Part shown: positions 25,015 to 34,399 of the stretch, piece by piece
Numbering within the stretch: the first letter of the stretch is position 1
How the letters are laid out: each line of letters opens with the position of its first letter
Position numbers and translations under genes: made by a program
The notes under the pieces: model-generated
What the model was told of the DNA's origin: nothing
What the model saw: only the letters and a program-made list of their open reading frames with translations
Databases searched by the model: none
Assembly (NCBI RefSeq): GCF_003121295.1
Contig: NZ_PHNC01000009.1
Span: forward strand, 1-64,000
DNA from: Streptomyces orinoci
GTDB taxonomy: Bacteria > Actinomycetota > Actinomycetes > Streptomycetales > Streptomycetaceae
Direction: 5' to 3'
Length of the DNA: 64,000 bases

Positions 25015-25641
25015 TCAGGACTCCGCTGCCGGGGCCTCGGCCGGAGCCTCCGCCCGCTCCTCGGCGGCCTCCTCTTCCTCCTCCTCGGGCACCTCTTCGG
25101 CCTGGGCGGCCACCACCTGCAGCACGGCGGTGTCCGGCTCCACGGCCAGTTCGGTGCCGCGCGGCAGCGGGATGTCCCCGGCCTGCACCGTGTGCCCGGC
25201 CTCCAGGCCCTCGATGGACACCGTGACCGCCTCCGGAATGTGGGTCGCCTCGGTCTCCACCGGAAGGGCGTTGAGGATGTACTCCAGCAGATTGCCGCCG
25301 GGGGCCAGGTCTCCCTCGGTGTGCACCGGTACCTCGACGGTCACCTTCTCGCCCCGCTTCACGGCCAGCAGGTCCGCATGGACCAGAAAGCCCTTCAATG
25401 GGTCGCGCTGCACCTCCTTGGGAATGCAGAGCTCGTTCTTCTCGCCCTGGATATCCAGCCGGATCAGTACATTCGGCGTCTTCAGGGCCATCCACAGCGC
25501 ATGGCCCTCGACGACCACATGCTTTGGCTCGGCACCATGCCCGTAGATGACGGCGGGCACCTTGTCGTCCCGGCGGATGCGGCGCGCGGCGCCCTTGCCG
25601 AACTCCTTGCGTACCTCGGCGGACAGCTTGACCTCGGCCAT
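25015..25641 (-). CDS. rplY: large-subunit ribosomal protein bL25 (CTC/TL5 type)
   Basis: A 208-residue protein; ATG 25641 follows GAGGAG, and a longer upstream frame is not protein-like. Residues 1-95 are the 5S-rRNA-binding L25 domain (VKLSAEVRKEFGKGAARRIRRDDKVPAVIYGHGAEPKHV; GEKNELCIPKEVQRDPLKGFLVHADLLAV). Residues 96-180 are the C-terminal CTC domain (VEVPVHTEGDLAPGG...IEGLEAGHTVQAGDIPLPRGTELAVEPDTAVLQVV), then a Glu/Ala-rich tail. The long CTC form is normal for actinomycetes. Confidence 0.93.
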   Translation of the reverse strand: MAEVKLSAEVRKEFGKGAARRIRRDDKVPAVIYGHGAEPKHVVVEGHALWMALKTPNVLIRLDIQGEKNELCIPKEVQRDPLKGFLVHADLLAVKRGEKVTVEVPVHTEGDLAPGGNLLEYILNALPVETEATHIPEAVTVSIEGLEAGHTVQAGDIPLPRGTELAVEPDTAVLQVVAAQAEEVPEEEEEEAAEERAEAPAEAPAAES

Positions 25642-25822
25642 GACTGCACTCCTCGTCCTTCCAGGTCCAGTGGCCGTGGGCCGGCCCTGACAGACCTGGT
25701 GTAACCGGCCGGGGAGCGCCGCGATCCGCCATTGCTCTGTACGGCGCAACCCGGACCGGCGGCCCCGGTGCCCGGCCCCGGTGCCCGGCCCGGCGAGAAG
25801 CGCGGGGTCGCGGCCGGGGCCG

Positions 25823-27010
25823 TCAGGCCGGGCCGAGGACCGCCGCCATCCGCTCCACCGCCTCGGTCAGCACCTCCGGTGAGGTCGCCAGATTCAGCCG
25901 GACGTGTCCGGCGCCACCGGTGCCGAAGCCGGCGCCGTCGGTCAGCGCCACCCGGCCGCGTTCCAGGAACACCGCCGCCGGATCCTCGCCCAGGCCGCCG
26001 GTCCGGCAGTCCAGCCAGGCCAGATAGGTGCCCTGCGGCGGGCGGTGGCGGATGCCCGGCAGCCGCCGGCGCACCAGCTCGGCGAGCAGCCGCCGGTTCT
26101 CGTCCAGCCCGGCCAGTACCCCGTCCAGCCAGTCGTCACAGTGCGCCAGTGCCGCGGTGTGCGCGATCACCCCCAAGTGGCTTGGTCCATGGCTGACTTC
26201 GGGCGGTATCCGCCGCAAATCCTCGGCCGCGCCCGGCCCGGCGACCGCCACCGCCGCCTTCAGCCCGGCCAGATGCCAGGCCTTGGACGCGGACAGCAGG
26301 GCGAAGGCGCGCTCCGCACCCGGCACCGAGAGATAGGGCACGAACTCGGCACCGGGCAGCACCAGCGGTGCGTGTATCTCATCGGCGACCACCCGAACCC
26401 CATAGGTGTTCGCCAGGGCGGCCACCTCGGCCAGCTCCTGCCGGGTGTGCACGGTGCCGGTGGGGTTGTGCGGACTGCACAGCAGATGGGCCGCGCGCCG
26501 CCCGCCGGCCACGGCCCGCCGGAAGGCCCGCTCCAGGGACGCCGGGTCGATCCGGTGGCCGTCGCCCAGCGGAGCCTCCACCACCCGCCGGTCCATATGC
26601 TGCACAAATGAGTAAAACGGCGGGTACACCGGGGAGTTGACCACCACCGTGTCTCCCGGCCCGGTCACCAGCTTGAGCACCTCCACGATGCCCTGCATCA
26701 CATCCGGCACCACCGTGGTGCGTTCGGCGACCACCCCGTTCCAGCCCCATCTGCGGCGGGCGAAGCCGTCCAGCGCCGCGGCATAACCCTCCCCGGTCGC
26801 ATAGCCGGTGTCGCCGCGCCTGACCGCCTCGGTCACCGCCCGCACCACCGGTGCGGGCAGCGGCACATCCATCTCCGCCACCCACAACGGCAGTACATCC
26901 GGCGGGTATTCGCGCCATTTGGCGCTGGTGCGGCGGCGCAGCTCGGTCAGGGACAGCCGCCGCAGCGGTGCCTTCTCCGCGGAATCCGGGTGCTCCTCTT
27001 CACAGGACAT
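25823..27010 (-). CDS. PatB/MalY-type PLP-dependent aminotransferase (cystathionine beta-lyase-like)
   Basis: A 395-residue fold-type I PLP enzyme. The start [37 protein letters not shown] is characteristic of PatB/MalY. The PLP-binding region is [12 protein letters not shown] (Lys), with [11 protein letters not shown] and [10 protein letters not shown] supplying the Asn and Asp that hold the cofactor, and VRLNLATS the C-terminal carboxylate Arg. Relatives are cystathionine beta-lyases (C-S lyases) or aminotransferases. It precedes gnd in opposite order (minus strand, 40 bp downstream of gnd) and may be co-transcribed with it. Confidence 0.87.
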   Translation of the reverse strand: MSCEEEHPDSAEKAPLRRLSLTELRRRTSAKWREYPPDVLPLWVAEMDVPLPAPVVRAVTEAVRRGDTGYATGEGYAAALDGFARRRWGWNGVVAERTTVVPDVMQGIVEVLKLVTGPGDTVVVNSPVYPPFYSFVQHMDRRVVEAPLGDGHRIDPASLERAFRRAVAGGRRAAHLLCSPHNPTGTVHTRQELAEVAALANTYGVRVVADEIHAPLVLPGAEFVPYLSVPGAERAFALLSASKAWHLAGLKAAVAVAGPGAAEDLRRIPPEVSHGPSHLGVIAHTAALAHCDDWLDGVLAGLDENRRLLAELVRRRLPGIRHRPPQGTYLAWLDCRTGGLGEDPAAVFLERGRVALTDGAGFGTGGAGHVRLNLATSPEVLTEAVERMAAVLGPA

Positions 27011-27050
27011 GACACCCAGTGTGCGCCCCCGCGGCCGTCCCGGCCCGGGG

Positions 27051-28511
27051 TCAGCCGGTGCGCTCCTCGCCCCGGTCGCCGCTCCAGCGGGTGTGGTACG
27101 AACCCCCGGCGTCCACCCGGCGATAGGTGTGCGCGCCGAAGAAGTCGCGCTGGGCCTGGGTCAGCGCGGCCGGGAGCCGCTCGGCCCGCAGCGAGTCGTA
27201 GTAGGCCAGGGCGGCGGCGAAGCCGGGGGTGGGCACGCCGTGCCCGGCCGCCGTGGTCACCACCGCCCGCCAGGCGTCCTGCGCCCGGCCCAGCTCGTCC
27301 GCGAACCTGCGGTCCGCCAGCAGCGAGGGCAGGGCGGGGTCGGCGCGGTAGGCGCCGCGGATCCGGTCCAGGAAGGCGGCCCGGATGATGCAGCCGCCAC
27401 GCCAGATGGCGGCCATGGCGCCCAGGTCCAGGTTCCAGCCGTATTCGGAGCTCGCCGCGGCCATCATGTTCCAGCCCTGCGCGTAGGAGACCACCTTCGA
27501 GGCGTACAGCGCCGCCTCCACCCGGTCCGCGAACTCCTCGGCCGCCTCCGGCGACAGCCCGCCGGCCGCCGGTCCGGGCAGCCCGGCCGCGGCCTCCCGC
27601 AGATCGGTGTGCCCGGACAGCGACCGGGCGAACACGGCCTCCGCGATCCCCGACACCGGCACCCCGAGATCCAGCGCCGTCTGCACCGTCCACCGCCCGG
27701 TCCCCTTCTGCTCCGCCGCGTCCGCCACCACATCCACGAACGGCCTCCCGGTGGCGGCATCGGTATGCGCCAGCACCTCGGCGGTGATCCCGATCAGATA
27801 GGAGTCCAGCCGCCCGGTGTTCCAGCTACGGAAGGTCTCGGCGATCCGGCCCGGCTCATATCCCGCGACCGCGCGCAGCAGGTGGTACGCCTCGGCGATC
27901 AGCTGCATATCGGCGTACTCAATGCCGTTGTGCACCATCTTGACGAAGTGTCCGGCGGCGTCGGGGCCGATGTGGGTGCAACAGGGGCTGCCGTCCGGGG
28001 CCTTGGCCGCGATCGATTCGAGCAGCGGGCCAAGTGCTTTGTAGGATTCGGCGGATCCGCCGGGCATGATGGACGGCCCGTTGAGCGCGCCTTCCTCACC
28101 GCCGGAGATGCCGGTGCCGACGAAGTGGATGCCGCGTTCGCGGAGTGCCTTCTCGCGGCGGAGGGTGTCGTGGAAGTGGGCATTGCCGCCATCGACGATC
28201 ATGTCGCCTTCGTCGAGGAGGGGTGCGAACTCGTCGATGACGGCGTCGGTGGGGTCGCCGGCCTTGACCATGATGATCAGGCGGCGGGGTTTGATGAGGG
28301 AGGCGACGAACTCCTCGGGAGTCTCGGCGGGGACGAAGTTTCCTTCGTGGCCGTGCTCGTCAATGAGGGCCTTGGTACGGGCCGTTGTGCGGTTGTGCAC
28401 GGCGACGGTATGGCCGTGCCGGGCGAAGTTCCGGGCGAGGTTGCTGCCCATGACGGCGAGGCCGGTGACGCCGATGTGGGCGGTGGGGTGAGGGGTGGGG
28501 GTGCTGGGCAT
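27051..28511 (-). CDS. gnd: 6-phosphogluconate dehydrogenase, decarboxylating
   Basis: A 486-residue protein of full length for the long (GndA) form. Residues 10-180 are the NADP-binding domain ([37 protein letters not shown]). Then come [23 protein letters not shown] and [22 protein letters not shown], the 6-phosphogluconate signature with catalytic Lys and Glu, and the helical C-terminal domain. It converts 6-phosphogluconate to ribulose-5-phosphate plus CO2 and NADPH. Upstream sequence carries no obvious operon partner. Confidence 0.95.
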   Translation of the reverse strand: MPSTPTPHPTAHIGVTGLAVMGSNLARNFARHGHTVAVHNRTTARTKALIDEHGHEGNFVPAETPEEFVASLIKPRRLIIMVKAGDPTDAVIDEFAPLLDEGDMIVDGGNAHFHDTLRREKALRERGIHFVGTGISGGEEGALNGPSIMPGGSAESYKALGPLLESIAAKAPDGSPCCTHIGPDAAGHFVKMVHNGIEYADMQLIAEAYHLLRAVAGYEPGRIAETFRSWNTGRLDSYLIGITAEVLAHTDAATGRPFVDVVADAAEQKGTGRWTVQTALDLGVPVSGIAEAVFARSLSGHTDLREAAAGLPGPAAGGLSPEAAEEFADRVEAALYASKVVSYAQGWNMMAAASSEYGWNLDLGAMAAIWRGGCIIRAAFLDRIRGAYRADPALPSLLADRRFADELGRAQDAWRAVVTTAAGHGVPTPGFAAALAYYDSLRAERLPAALTQAQRDFFGAHTYRRVDAGGSYHTRWSGDRGEERTG

Positions 28512-28854
28512 TGCGGTCTTCCACTCCTGTCACGTGCGTCGAAGACTTGTATGAGGTGTCAACGTTGAAGAGCTCGAAGATCTTTCCTTCGGGCAGCTGG
28601 ACGTCGCCCGGCTATCGTTGCACGGGGCGCGCGAAGGCGGCCGGGTGCACGCTGGGGTGGGCTTTGATCTGTCACTTTCGCCTCTCAATGGGAGCCGCCA
28701 TTCTCGTGACTGGATTGTGCGACTTGGACAAGGTGGGACGTGGGTGCGCAACTCGCCTGCCGGGGGTTCGGGTCCCGGATTGGCGCTACGGATATCGCCC
28801 GGCCGTTTGCGTGATCTTGACGTTGTTCATTCCGTTGATCGCCCTTCTCCGGTT
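28512..28854. other. gene-free region upstream of gnd
   Basis: No supported gene; lower GC than its surroundings. It carries the gnd upstream region and ends where the IS110-type remnant becomes recognisable. I see no clear repeat or palindrome. Confidence 0.6.
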
Positions 28855-29130
28855 GCAGGCGAGGTGATTCTTAGGGTTGATACGCACCGAGATGTTCACG
28901 TGGCTGTCGTGATTTCGATGACGGGGAAGACTCTGGCCATTGAGAGCTGCCCGGCCAGCGCGACCGGATACTGTCAACTCGCGTAATGGTCACCCCAGTC
29001 AGGTGTCGTTCGGTGTGCAGGAGTAGAGGGGTCCGGCACCTATGGGCGGCCCTGTCCAGATATCTGCTGTCGCAAGGCATCGACGTCATCGAGGCCCCTG
29101 GGCCGGGGCGTTCGGCTCGCCGCCGACAGG
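28855..29130 (+). mobile_element. IS110-family transposase remnant (N-terminal part)
   Basis: The first frame gives LRVDTHRDVHVAVVISMTGKTLAIESCPASATGYCQLA, the DEDD-motif start of IS110 transposases, then a stop. After a gap, AGVEGSGTYG and, one frame on, AALSRYLLSQGIDVIEAPGPGRSARRRQG continue the same protein: a single missing base after TATGGG (near 29045) breaks it. Similarity stops near 29130, so the catalytic C-terminus is gone. Non-functional. Confidence 0.75.
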
Positions 29131-29518
29131 GAGTATCCCTCGGGTACGTACGCCGTGAATTCCAGGGGAGACAGGCCGGCTTCCCTCAGGCCGTCGATCA
29201 ACGCCTGAAAGCCCCAGCCACGCGAAGGCACACGCGGGCCACCAAGGTTGATCGTGGCGGGCAGTTGCCTCTGCGGGGAAATGCCTGCTTCGGCCAGGCT
29301 TCCCCGACCGATGCGGAGATTGCACGGGCCATCAACGAGCAGGCCAGCACGACCGTCGCAACGGCGGACGACGTCCGAGCGCTGCGCACCGGCACCAAAA
29401 CCTTCGCTTCCCCGGCGAGGCGTGCCGGCCTGTCGGCTGGGATGATCGCCAAGTTGAACGAACTCGTTGCCGAACTTCAGGGCAAGTTCCCCGGCGCACA
29501 AGGTGGCGCCTGACCCTG
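29131..29518 (+). other. unassigned stretch with possible HTH-protein relic
   Basis: The frame ending at 29513 carries PTDAEIARAINEQASTTVATADDVRALRTGTKTFASPARRAGLSAGM, reminiscent of the HTH portion of Streptomyces Xre-like regulators (SxAEIAxAIN...VxALRTG), but no intact N-terminus or start is seen. Treated as debris between two clear remnants. Confidence 0.35.
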
Positions 29519-29589
29519 GTGCATTGTGGGCGTCTGCGTGACCGTACCGGCTGGACGCCCCGGGAGAGCCTGCCCTTCACGATCAGCTG

Positions 29590-30178
29590 TGTCCGGCTGT
29601 CGTCGTCGGACCCCCGACGCCCACTCCACCGACGAGGCGATCCTCGCCGCGGCACCACGCTGGGAGGAGACCTCCCGTCGCCTGCACGTGCCCTTCCACC
29701 GGGGCGGCATCAGCCAGTTCGATGGCTACGGGGAACCGGCCGAGCTGGACGGGACGCCCGTCGCGAACACTACGGCGACATCAGGCGGTTGGACCGCATC
29801 CTGGGGGCCGAGGGCGACTCAATAAACCGCTACCAGGCATCGAGGCAGGCGGACGTGCTGATGCTCGGCTACCTCTTCTCGCTCGCCGAACTGTCCGCGC
29901 TGTTCCGGCAGTTTGGGGTACGAACTCACCGACGGGACATGGCGCCGTACGGCCGGCTACTACCTTCGGCGGACTGGTCACGGTTCCACCCTCAGCTCTC
30001 CGAGTTCGGCTTCACGATCCGCTACCGCGGCCACTGGGGGATCGGGGTGCGCGTGTGCGGTGACCGGCTGACGATCAGCGTGCCGGACTCGGAGGAGTCC
30101 GCGCTCAGGGTCGTCCTGAGAGGGCGTTCGGTCACCGTCCCGCCGGGGGAGACCAGCACGTTGGTGCTGTCGGATTGA
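29590..30178 (+). pseudogene. glycoside hydrolase family 65 (kojibiose/trehalose phosphorylase-like) remnant
   Basis: Several frames together spell GH65 C-terminal motifs: WEETSRRLHVPFHRGGISQFDGYGEPAELD (frame 1), then YGDIRRLDRILGAEGDSINRYQASRQADVLMLGYLFS (frame 2, from about 29781), then GYELTDGTWRRTAGYYLRRTGHGSTLSS (another frame), then FGFTIRYRGHWGIGVRVCGDRLTISVPDSE, the final beta-domain. At least two frameshifts and a deletion are needed, and the N-terminal two-thirds are absent. Not functional. Confidence 0.75.
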
Positions 30179-30204
30179 GTGTGGCGTGCGCCACTTTATT
30201 TTTA

Positions 30205-30251
30205 TTGAACATTCAAGAACGTAGGGTGTGAGCACTACTTGAAACTTCAAG
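30205..30251 (+). promoter_or_regulatory. paired palindromes upstream of the solute-binding-protein gene
   Basis: TTGAA-CA-TTCAA (30205-30216) and CTTGAA-AC-TTCAAG (30238-30251) share the form TTGAA-N2-TTCAA; centres are 34 bp apart. The second touches the ribosome-binding site of the GTG start at 30263, so binding there could block transcription or translation. The binding protein is unknown. Confidence 0.6.
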
Positions 30252-30262
30252 AAGGAGTTGCC

Positions 30263-31405
30263 GTGAAGTCCACCCGCAAGGCATGGGCCGTGGCCGTCGC
30301 AGTAGGTGTGCTCGCTACGAGCGGTGCCACCATCGCTGCCGCCGCCGCCCCCTCCGCCCGCCCCGCGTCGCAGAGTGCGAGCGAGGACGCGCAGTTGCAG
30401 AAGCTGTACAAGGAGGCCGTGGCCGAGGGCGGCCGTCTGGTCGTCTATGCAGGCGGCGACAAGCCGGGGCAGGCCGACTACCTCAAGAACGCGTTCGTCA
30501 AGCAGTTCCCGAAGATGAAGGTTGACACCGTCGTCGACTTCAGCAAGAACCATGATGCGCGTCTCGACAACCAGATAGCCGAGCACAAGGTCGTGGCCGA
30601 CGTCGTCCATCTCCAGACCCTCGACGACTTCCCGCGCTGGAAGAAGGAAGGGGCCCTGGAGAAGTACAAGCCGGTCGGCTGGAACAAGGTCTACGACAAG
30701 ATCAAGGACAAGGACGGCTACTACACCGGCCTGTACTTCATCGGTTTCGCCAACGTCACCGCGACGACGCTCGGCAGCAACGCCCCTGTCGAGGCCAAGG
30801 ACTTCCTCAAGCCCGAGTACAAGAACAAGCTCGTCTTCACCTATCCCAATGACGACGACGCCGTCCTCTACTACTTCAAGCAGCTCACCGACAAGTACGG
30901 CTTCGACTACCTGAAGAAGCTGCGCGCCCAGAACCCCAAGTTCGTCCGCGGCACCGCCGACGCCGCCGCCCAGGTCGGCAAGGACGGCTACGTGGCGAAC
31001 TTCGCCAGCTCGGGCAGCTCCAGCGGCCTGTCGAAGACGAGCATCCCCGAGAAGTCGCCCTGGGTCGCGTGGCCGCAGACCGGCGCCATCCTCAAGGACG
31101 CCCCGCACAAGGCCGCCGCCAAGCTGTATATGAGCTGGATCCTGTCGAAGCAGTACCAGCAGCACGCCTACGGCTGGAGCGCCCGTACCGACGTCCCTGC
31201 CCCGGCCGGCCGCAAGGGCATCTTCGACTACCAGAACATGAACCCGCTCGGCCTCGGCAAGTTCATGAGCGACCGCGCCGCCCTCGACCGCTACAAGGCC
31301 CGCGTCAGCCTCTACGTCGGCGACGTCAAGGGCACCGACCCGGCCGACCCCGAGGGCAGGCTCGGCCTGTACCCCGTTGACCAGAACGGCACCCAGGGCC
31401 ACTGA
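30263..31405 (+). CDS. extracellular solute-binding protein (ABC family, iron(III)-type fold)
   Basis: A 380-residue protein. GTG 30263 is chosen for its RBS (GAAGGAG, six bases away) and because it opens the signal peptide (KSTRKAWAVAVAVGVLATSGATIAAAAAP). The mature part resembles type 1 solute-binding proteins of the Fe(III)/AfuA class: GGRLVVYAGGDKPGQADYLKNAFVKQFPKMKVD, GYYTGLYFIGFANVTATT, GKDGYVANFASSGSSSG. No permease or ATPase gene adjoins, so it must share a transporter or act otherwise. The context (CoA and beta-oxidation genes) suggests a carboxylate ligand rather than iron. Confidence 0.82.
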   Translation: MKSTRKAWAVAVAVGVLATSGATIAAAAAPSARPASQSASEDAQLQKLYKEAVAEGGRLVVYAGGDKPGQADYLKNAFVKQFPKMKVDTVVDFSKNHDARLDNQIAEHKVVADVVHLQTLDDFPRWKKEGALEKYKPVGWNKVYDKIKDKDGYYTGLYFIGFANVTATTLGSNAPVEAKDFLKPEYKNKLVFTYPNDDDAVLYYFKQLTDKYGFDYLKKLRAQNPKFVRGTADAAAQVGKDGYVANFASSGSSSGLSKTSIPEKSPWVAWPQTGAILKDAPHKAAAKLYMSWILSKQYQQHAYGWSARTDVPAPAGRKGIFDYQNMNPLGLGKFMSDRAALDRYKARVSLYVGDVKGTDPADPEGRLGLYPVDQNGTQGH

Positions 31406-31427
31406 GGCTCCCTATTAGGGTGCGGCA

Positions 31428-32321
31428 GTGGAGATCTTTCACCTGCGCTACTTCGTGGCGGTCGCCGAGAACCTCAGCTTCTCCCGCGCCGCGCGCCAAC
31501 TGCACATGGCCACCTCGCCGTTGAGCCAGCGGATACGGGATCTGGAACGAGAACTCGACCAGCGGCTCTTCGACCGGGATTCGCACCACGTGGCACTGAC
31601 CCGGGCCGGCACGGCGCTGCTGCCGATCGCGAAGGACATCCTCGGACGGTTCGACGACATTCCCTGGCAGCTGCGCCGGGCCCTGGGGCCCGAGCGGCGG
31701 GCGGCGTATGTGGGCGTGGTGCCGGCCCTGCATCCGCGGCTGCGGGAGCGGCTCGCGCAGGTCGAGGCGCGCTGCGCCGAGGAGTACGACGTCAAGCGCT
31801 GGCCCGGCAACAGCGGGAATCTCCTGAACGCCGTACAGCGCGGCGACCTCGCCATGGCGCTGGTGCATCTGCCCGTGCACGCCGAGGGGATCGAGGTGCT
31901 GGAGCTGCTGCACGAGCCGCTGGGCGCGCTGCTGCCCGCCGCCGCATTCCGCGGGCGGCGGGCAGTGTCGCTGAGCGAACTCACCGACTACACCTATGTG
32001 ACCTCCGCGCCCGGCACGCTCCCCACGTATTTCGACCAGATCAAGGTGCGTCTGAAAGCCGCGGGAATTCACAAGGAGGTCAACCTCAATATCGGGGATT
32101 ACGCGAGCGTACGCGAGATCGTGGCGAACGGTTCGGTTTTCGCAATTACGTTGCTCAGTGCGGGGGATCGGGAGGAAGGGGAGGGCGGGAGCGTCGTCCT
32201 GCCCTTCCAGGACTTCTCGCCCGCCATGGCGACCGGCCTGGTCTGGCGCCGGGACCGGGCCGAGCCGGACGGTGATTTGCACGGTCTGGTGCGGGAAGCG
32301 GCGGCTGCGTTCTTGGCGTGA
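31428..32321 (+). CDS. LysR-family transcriptional regulator
   Basis: A 297-residue protein starting at GTG 31428. N-terminal HTH: EIFHLRYFVAVAENLSFSRAARQLHMATSPLSQRIRDLERELDQRLFDRDSHHVALTRAGTALL. The rest is the two-lobed effector domain. TAGGGT lies six bases before the start and there is no Shine-Dalgarno, so it is probably also transcribed as a leaderless mRNA. It sits between the solute-binding protein and the CoA-transferase genes, on the same strand, and is the natural activator of the block. Confidence 0.88.
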   Translation: MEIFHLRYFVAVAENLSFSRAARQLHMATSPLSQRIRDLERELDQRLFDRDSHHVALTRAGTALLPIAKDILGRFDDIPWQLRRALGPERRAAYVGVVPALHPRLRERLAQVEARCAEEYDVKRWPGNSGNLLNAVQRGDLAMALVHLPVHAEGIEVLELLHEPLGALLPAAAFRGRRAVSLSELTDYTYVTSAPGTLPTYFDQIKVRLKAAGIHKEVNLNIGDYASVREIVANGSVFAITLLSAGDREEGEGGSVVLPFQDFSPAMATGLVWRRDRAEPDGDLHGLVREAAAAFLA

Positions 32322-32332
32322 CCGCTGCGGTC

Positions 32333-32430
32333 ACACCGTTGTTCGTGCATCGGTGTCACTGATCGCTTGGGTTCCGCCACCGCGCCGGACTAGCGTTTTC
32401 CATGCGACCCGGGAATCCCCGGGAATTCCC
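32333..32430 (+). promoter_or_regulatory. promoter and LysR-type inverted repeat for the CoA-transferase operon
   Basis: TTGGGT (32367-32372), an 18-bp spacer and TAGCGT (32391-32396) form a sigma70-like promoter. Just upstream, ACACCG-N12-CGGTGT (32333-32356) is placed as a LysR activator site, and further matching bases surround it. Downstream, in the leader, GGGAATCCCC and palindromic GGGAATTCCC (32411-32430) form a second symmetric region. Confidence 0.6.
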
Positions 32431-32447
32431 CGGAAGAGGGAGTGGTG

Positions 32448-33638
32448 ATGGAATCCGCAGCAGAAACAGGCGCATGGGGCGGCCCATTGGCCGGAGTACG
32501 CGTCATCGATATGGCCACGGTGGTGATGGGGCCGTATGCCGCCCAGATCCTCGGCGATCTCGGCGCCGACGTCATCAAGATCGAGTCGCCGAACGACACC
32601 GTACGGGTCGGCGCACTGCACCGTACGCCCGGCATGACCCCCCTGAATCTCAACGTCAACCGCAACAAGCGCAGCGTGACGCTCGACCTCAAGGACGAGA
32701 GCGAGCACGCCAAGGCCCTTGAGCTCATCGGCACCGCCGACATCCTGATCACCAACATGCGCATCGACGCCCTGCGCCGCCTGGGCATGGACCACGACAG
32801 CCTCGCCGCCGCCAACCCCCGCCTCGTCCACGTCCACGCGCAAGGGTTCCGTCCGGACTCCGACCGGGCCCGGCTGGCCGCGTACGACGAGACCGTGCAG
32901 GCCGCCTCCGGGCTGCTGGACCTGGCTCAGCGCGCGGGCGACGTGGGGGCGCCCGTCGTGCTGCCGAGCATCTTCGGCGACAAGGTCGCCGCGCTGACGA
33001 TCGTTTACGCGGCGCTGGCGGCCCTGGTCCACCAGCGCGCCACCGGCCGCGGACAGCGCATCGAAGTGCCCATGGTGGACACGATGCTGGCGTTCAACCT
33101 CGTCGAGCATCTGCAGGGCCGCATCTTCGAGCCGCCGATGGGACCGACCGGCTTCCCGCTGTCCATGAACAAGGGGCACCGGGCCCGCCCGACCAAGGAC
33201 GGCCTGGCGATGGTCATCCCGTACAGCCCGCAGAACTTCCGTGACCTGTTCGCGGCGGCCGGACGCCCCGACCTGGCCGAGGACCCGCGCGTCAACGGCG
33301 AGTTCATCGACTCCGCGCGCGACGGCGAGGACTTGGCCGAATTGCTGGAGACGGTCACGCCCGAGCTGACCACCGCGCAATGGGCGGAGGTGTGCGCCAA
33401 GCACAGCATTCCCTTCGGCCCCGTGCTGCGGCTCGACGAGGCCGCCGAGGATCCGTATGTGCAGGGAGGCCACCTGCTGGATGTCGCCGAGCACCCCAGC
33501 GAGGGCGCCTACCGGGTGGTCGGCATACCGCTGGTGTTCTCCGCCACCCCGGCCTCGGTGCGCCGGCACGCGCCGCTGCCCGGCCAGCACACCGACGAGG
33601 TGCTCGGCGAGCTCGCCCGCGGTGAGGTGCGGCGATGA
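32448..33638 (+). CDS. family III CoA-transferase (CaiB/BaiF)
   Basis: A 396-residue protein. ATG 32448 is preferred over GTG 32442 because GAGGGAG lies five bases away. Family III features: GPLAGVRVIDMATVVMGPYAAQILGDLGADVIKIESPNDTVRVG, NLNVNRNKRSVTLDLKDE, and IPFGPVLRLDEAAEDPYVQGG. The Asp expected as the acyl carrier lies in the AAYDETVQAASG segment. It activates a carboxylic acid by exchange with another acyl-CoA. First gene of a translationally coupled run (next start overlaps its stop, ATGA). Confidence 0.88.
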   Translation: MESAAETGAWGGPLAGVRVIDMATVVMGPYAAQILGDLGADVIKIESPNDTVRVGALHRTPGMTPLNLNVNRNKRSVTLDLKDESEHAKALELIGTADILITNMRIDALRRLGMDHDSLAAANPRLVHVHAQGFRPDSDRARLAAYDETVQAASGLLDLAQRAGDVGAPVVLPSIFGDKVAALTIVYAALAALVHQRATGRGQRIEVPMVDTMLAFNLVEHLQGRIFEPPMGPTGFPLSMNKGHRARPTKDGLAMVIPYSPQNFRDLFAAAGRPDLAEDPRVNGEFIDSARDGEDLAELLETVTPELTTAQWAEVCAKHSIPFGPVLRLDEAAEDPYVQGGHLLDVAEHPSEGAYRVVGIPLVFSATPASVRRHAPLPGQHTDEVLGELARGEVRR

Positions 33639-34399
33639 ACAGCACCGTCCGCATGGACACCGTCGGCAGCGTCCTCGTCGTCACGATCGACCGGCCGCGG
33701 GCCCGCAATGCCGTGAACGCCGAGGTTGCGGAGGGCATCGCCGCCGCCGTCGATCTGCTGGAGTCCGAACCCGGCCTGCGCGTGGGCGTTCTCACCGGCG
33801 CGGGCGGCACCTTCTGCGCGGGCATGGACCTCAAGGCCGCCGCCCGCGGTGAGCAGATGACCGTGTCCGGCAGGGGCTTCGCCGGGCTCACCGAGGCCCG
33901 TGCGGCCAAGCCGCTGATCGCGGCCGTCGAGGGCTACGCCCTGGGCGGCGGCTTCGAACTCGCCCTGGCCTGCGACCTGGTGGTCGCCGCCGAGGGTGCC
34001 CGCTTCGCCCTCCCCGAGGTCAAGCGCGGCCTGATCGCCGGCGGGGGCGGGGTCGTACGGCTCCCCAAGCGCATCCCGTACCACCTGGCGATGGAGCTGC
34101 TGCTGACCGGCCGTACCGTCACCGCCGAACGCGCCCGCGAACTCGGCGTCGTGAACCACCTCACCCCCGACGGGCAGGCGCTGCACACCGCCCTGGAGCT
34201 CGCCGAGGAGATCGCGGCCAATGCGCCGCTGGCCCTGGCCGCGGTGAAGAGGGTGGTACAACTCGCCGACGGCATACCGGAGTCGGAGGCATTCGTGGTG
34301 CAGGCCGCCGAGAACGGCGCGCTGCTGCGCTCGGCCGACTTCGCCGAAGAGATACGTGCCTTCGCCGAGAAGCGCGCCCCGGAGTGGAGAGGGCAGTGA
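33635..34399 (+). CDS. enoyl-CoA hydratase/isomerase-family protein (crotonase)
   Basis: A 254-residue protein, ATGA-coupled to the CoA-transferase. Crotonase signatures: ARNAVNAEVAEGIAAAVDLLE, GAGGTFCAGMDLKAAARG (oxyanion hole), AVEGYALGGGFELALACDLVVAAEGARFALPEVKRGLIAGGGGVVRLP, ARELGVVNHLTPD. Of the two catalytic Glu of classical hydratases, the first position (GGGFEL) is Glu and the second (ALPEVKRG) is Glu, so hydratase activity is plausible. It would add water to the enoyl-CoA made by the acyl-CoA dehydrogenase. Confidence 0.88.
   Translation: MNSTVRMDTVGSVLVVTIDRPRARNAVNAEVAEGIAAAVDLLESEPGLRVGVLTGAGGTFCAGMDLKAAARGEQMTVSGRGFAGLTEARAAKPLIAAVEGYALGGGFELALACDLVVAAEGARFALPEVKRGLIAGGGGVVRLPKRIPYHLAMELLLTGRTVTAERARELGVVNHLTPDGQALHTALELAEEIAANAPLALAAVKRVVQLADGIPESEAFVVQAAENGALLRSADFAEEIRAFAEKRAPEWRGQ

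Noticed and set aside
29040-29501. A minus-strand frame with SRGWGFQALIDGLREAGLSPLEFTAYVPEGYSL
   Set aside because: It looks protein-like, but overlaps the IS110 remnant, which is recognised in the other strand; no start or family found.
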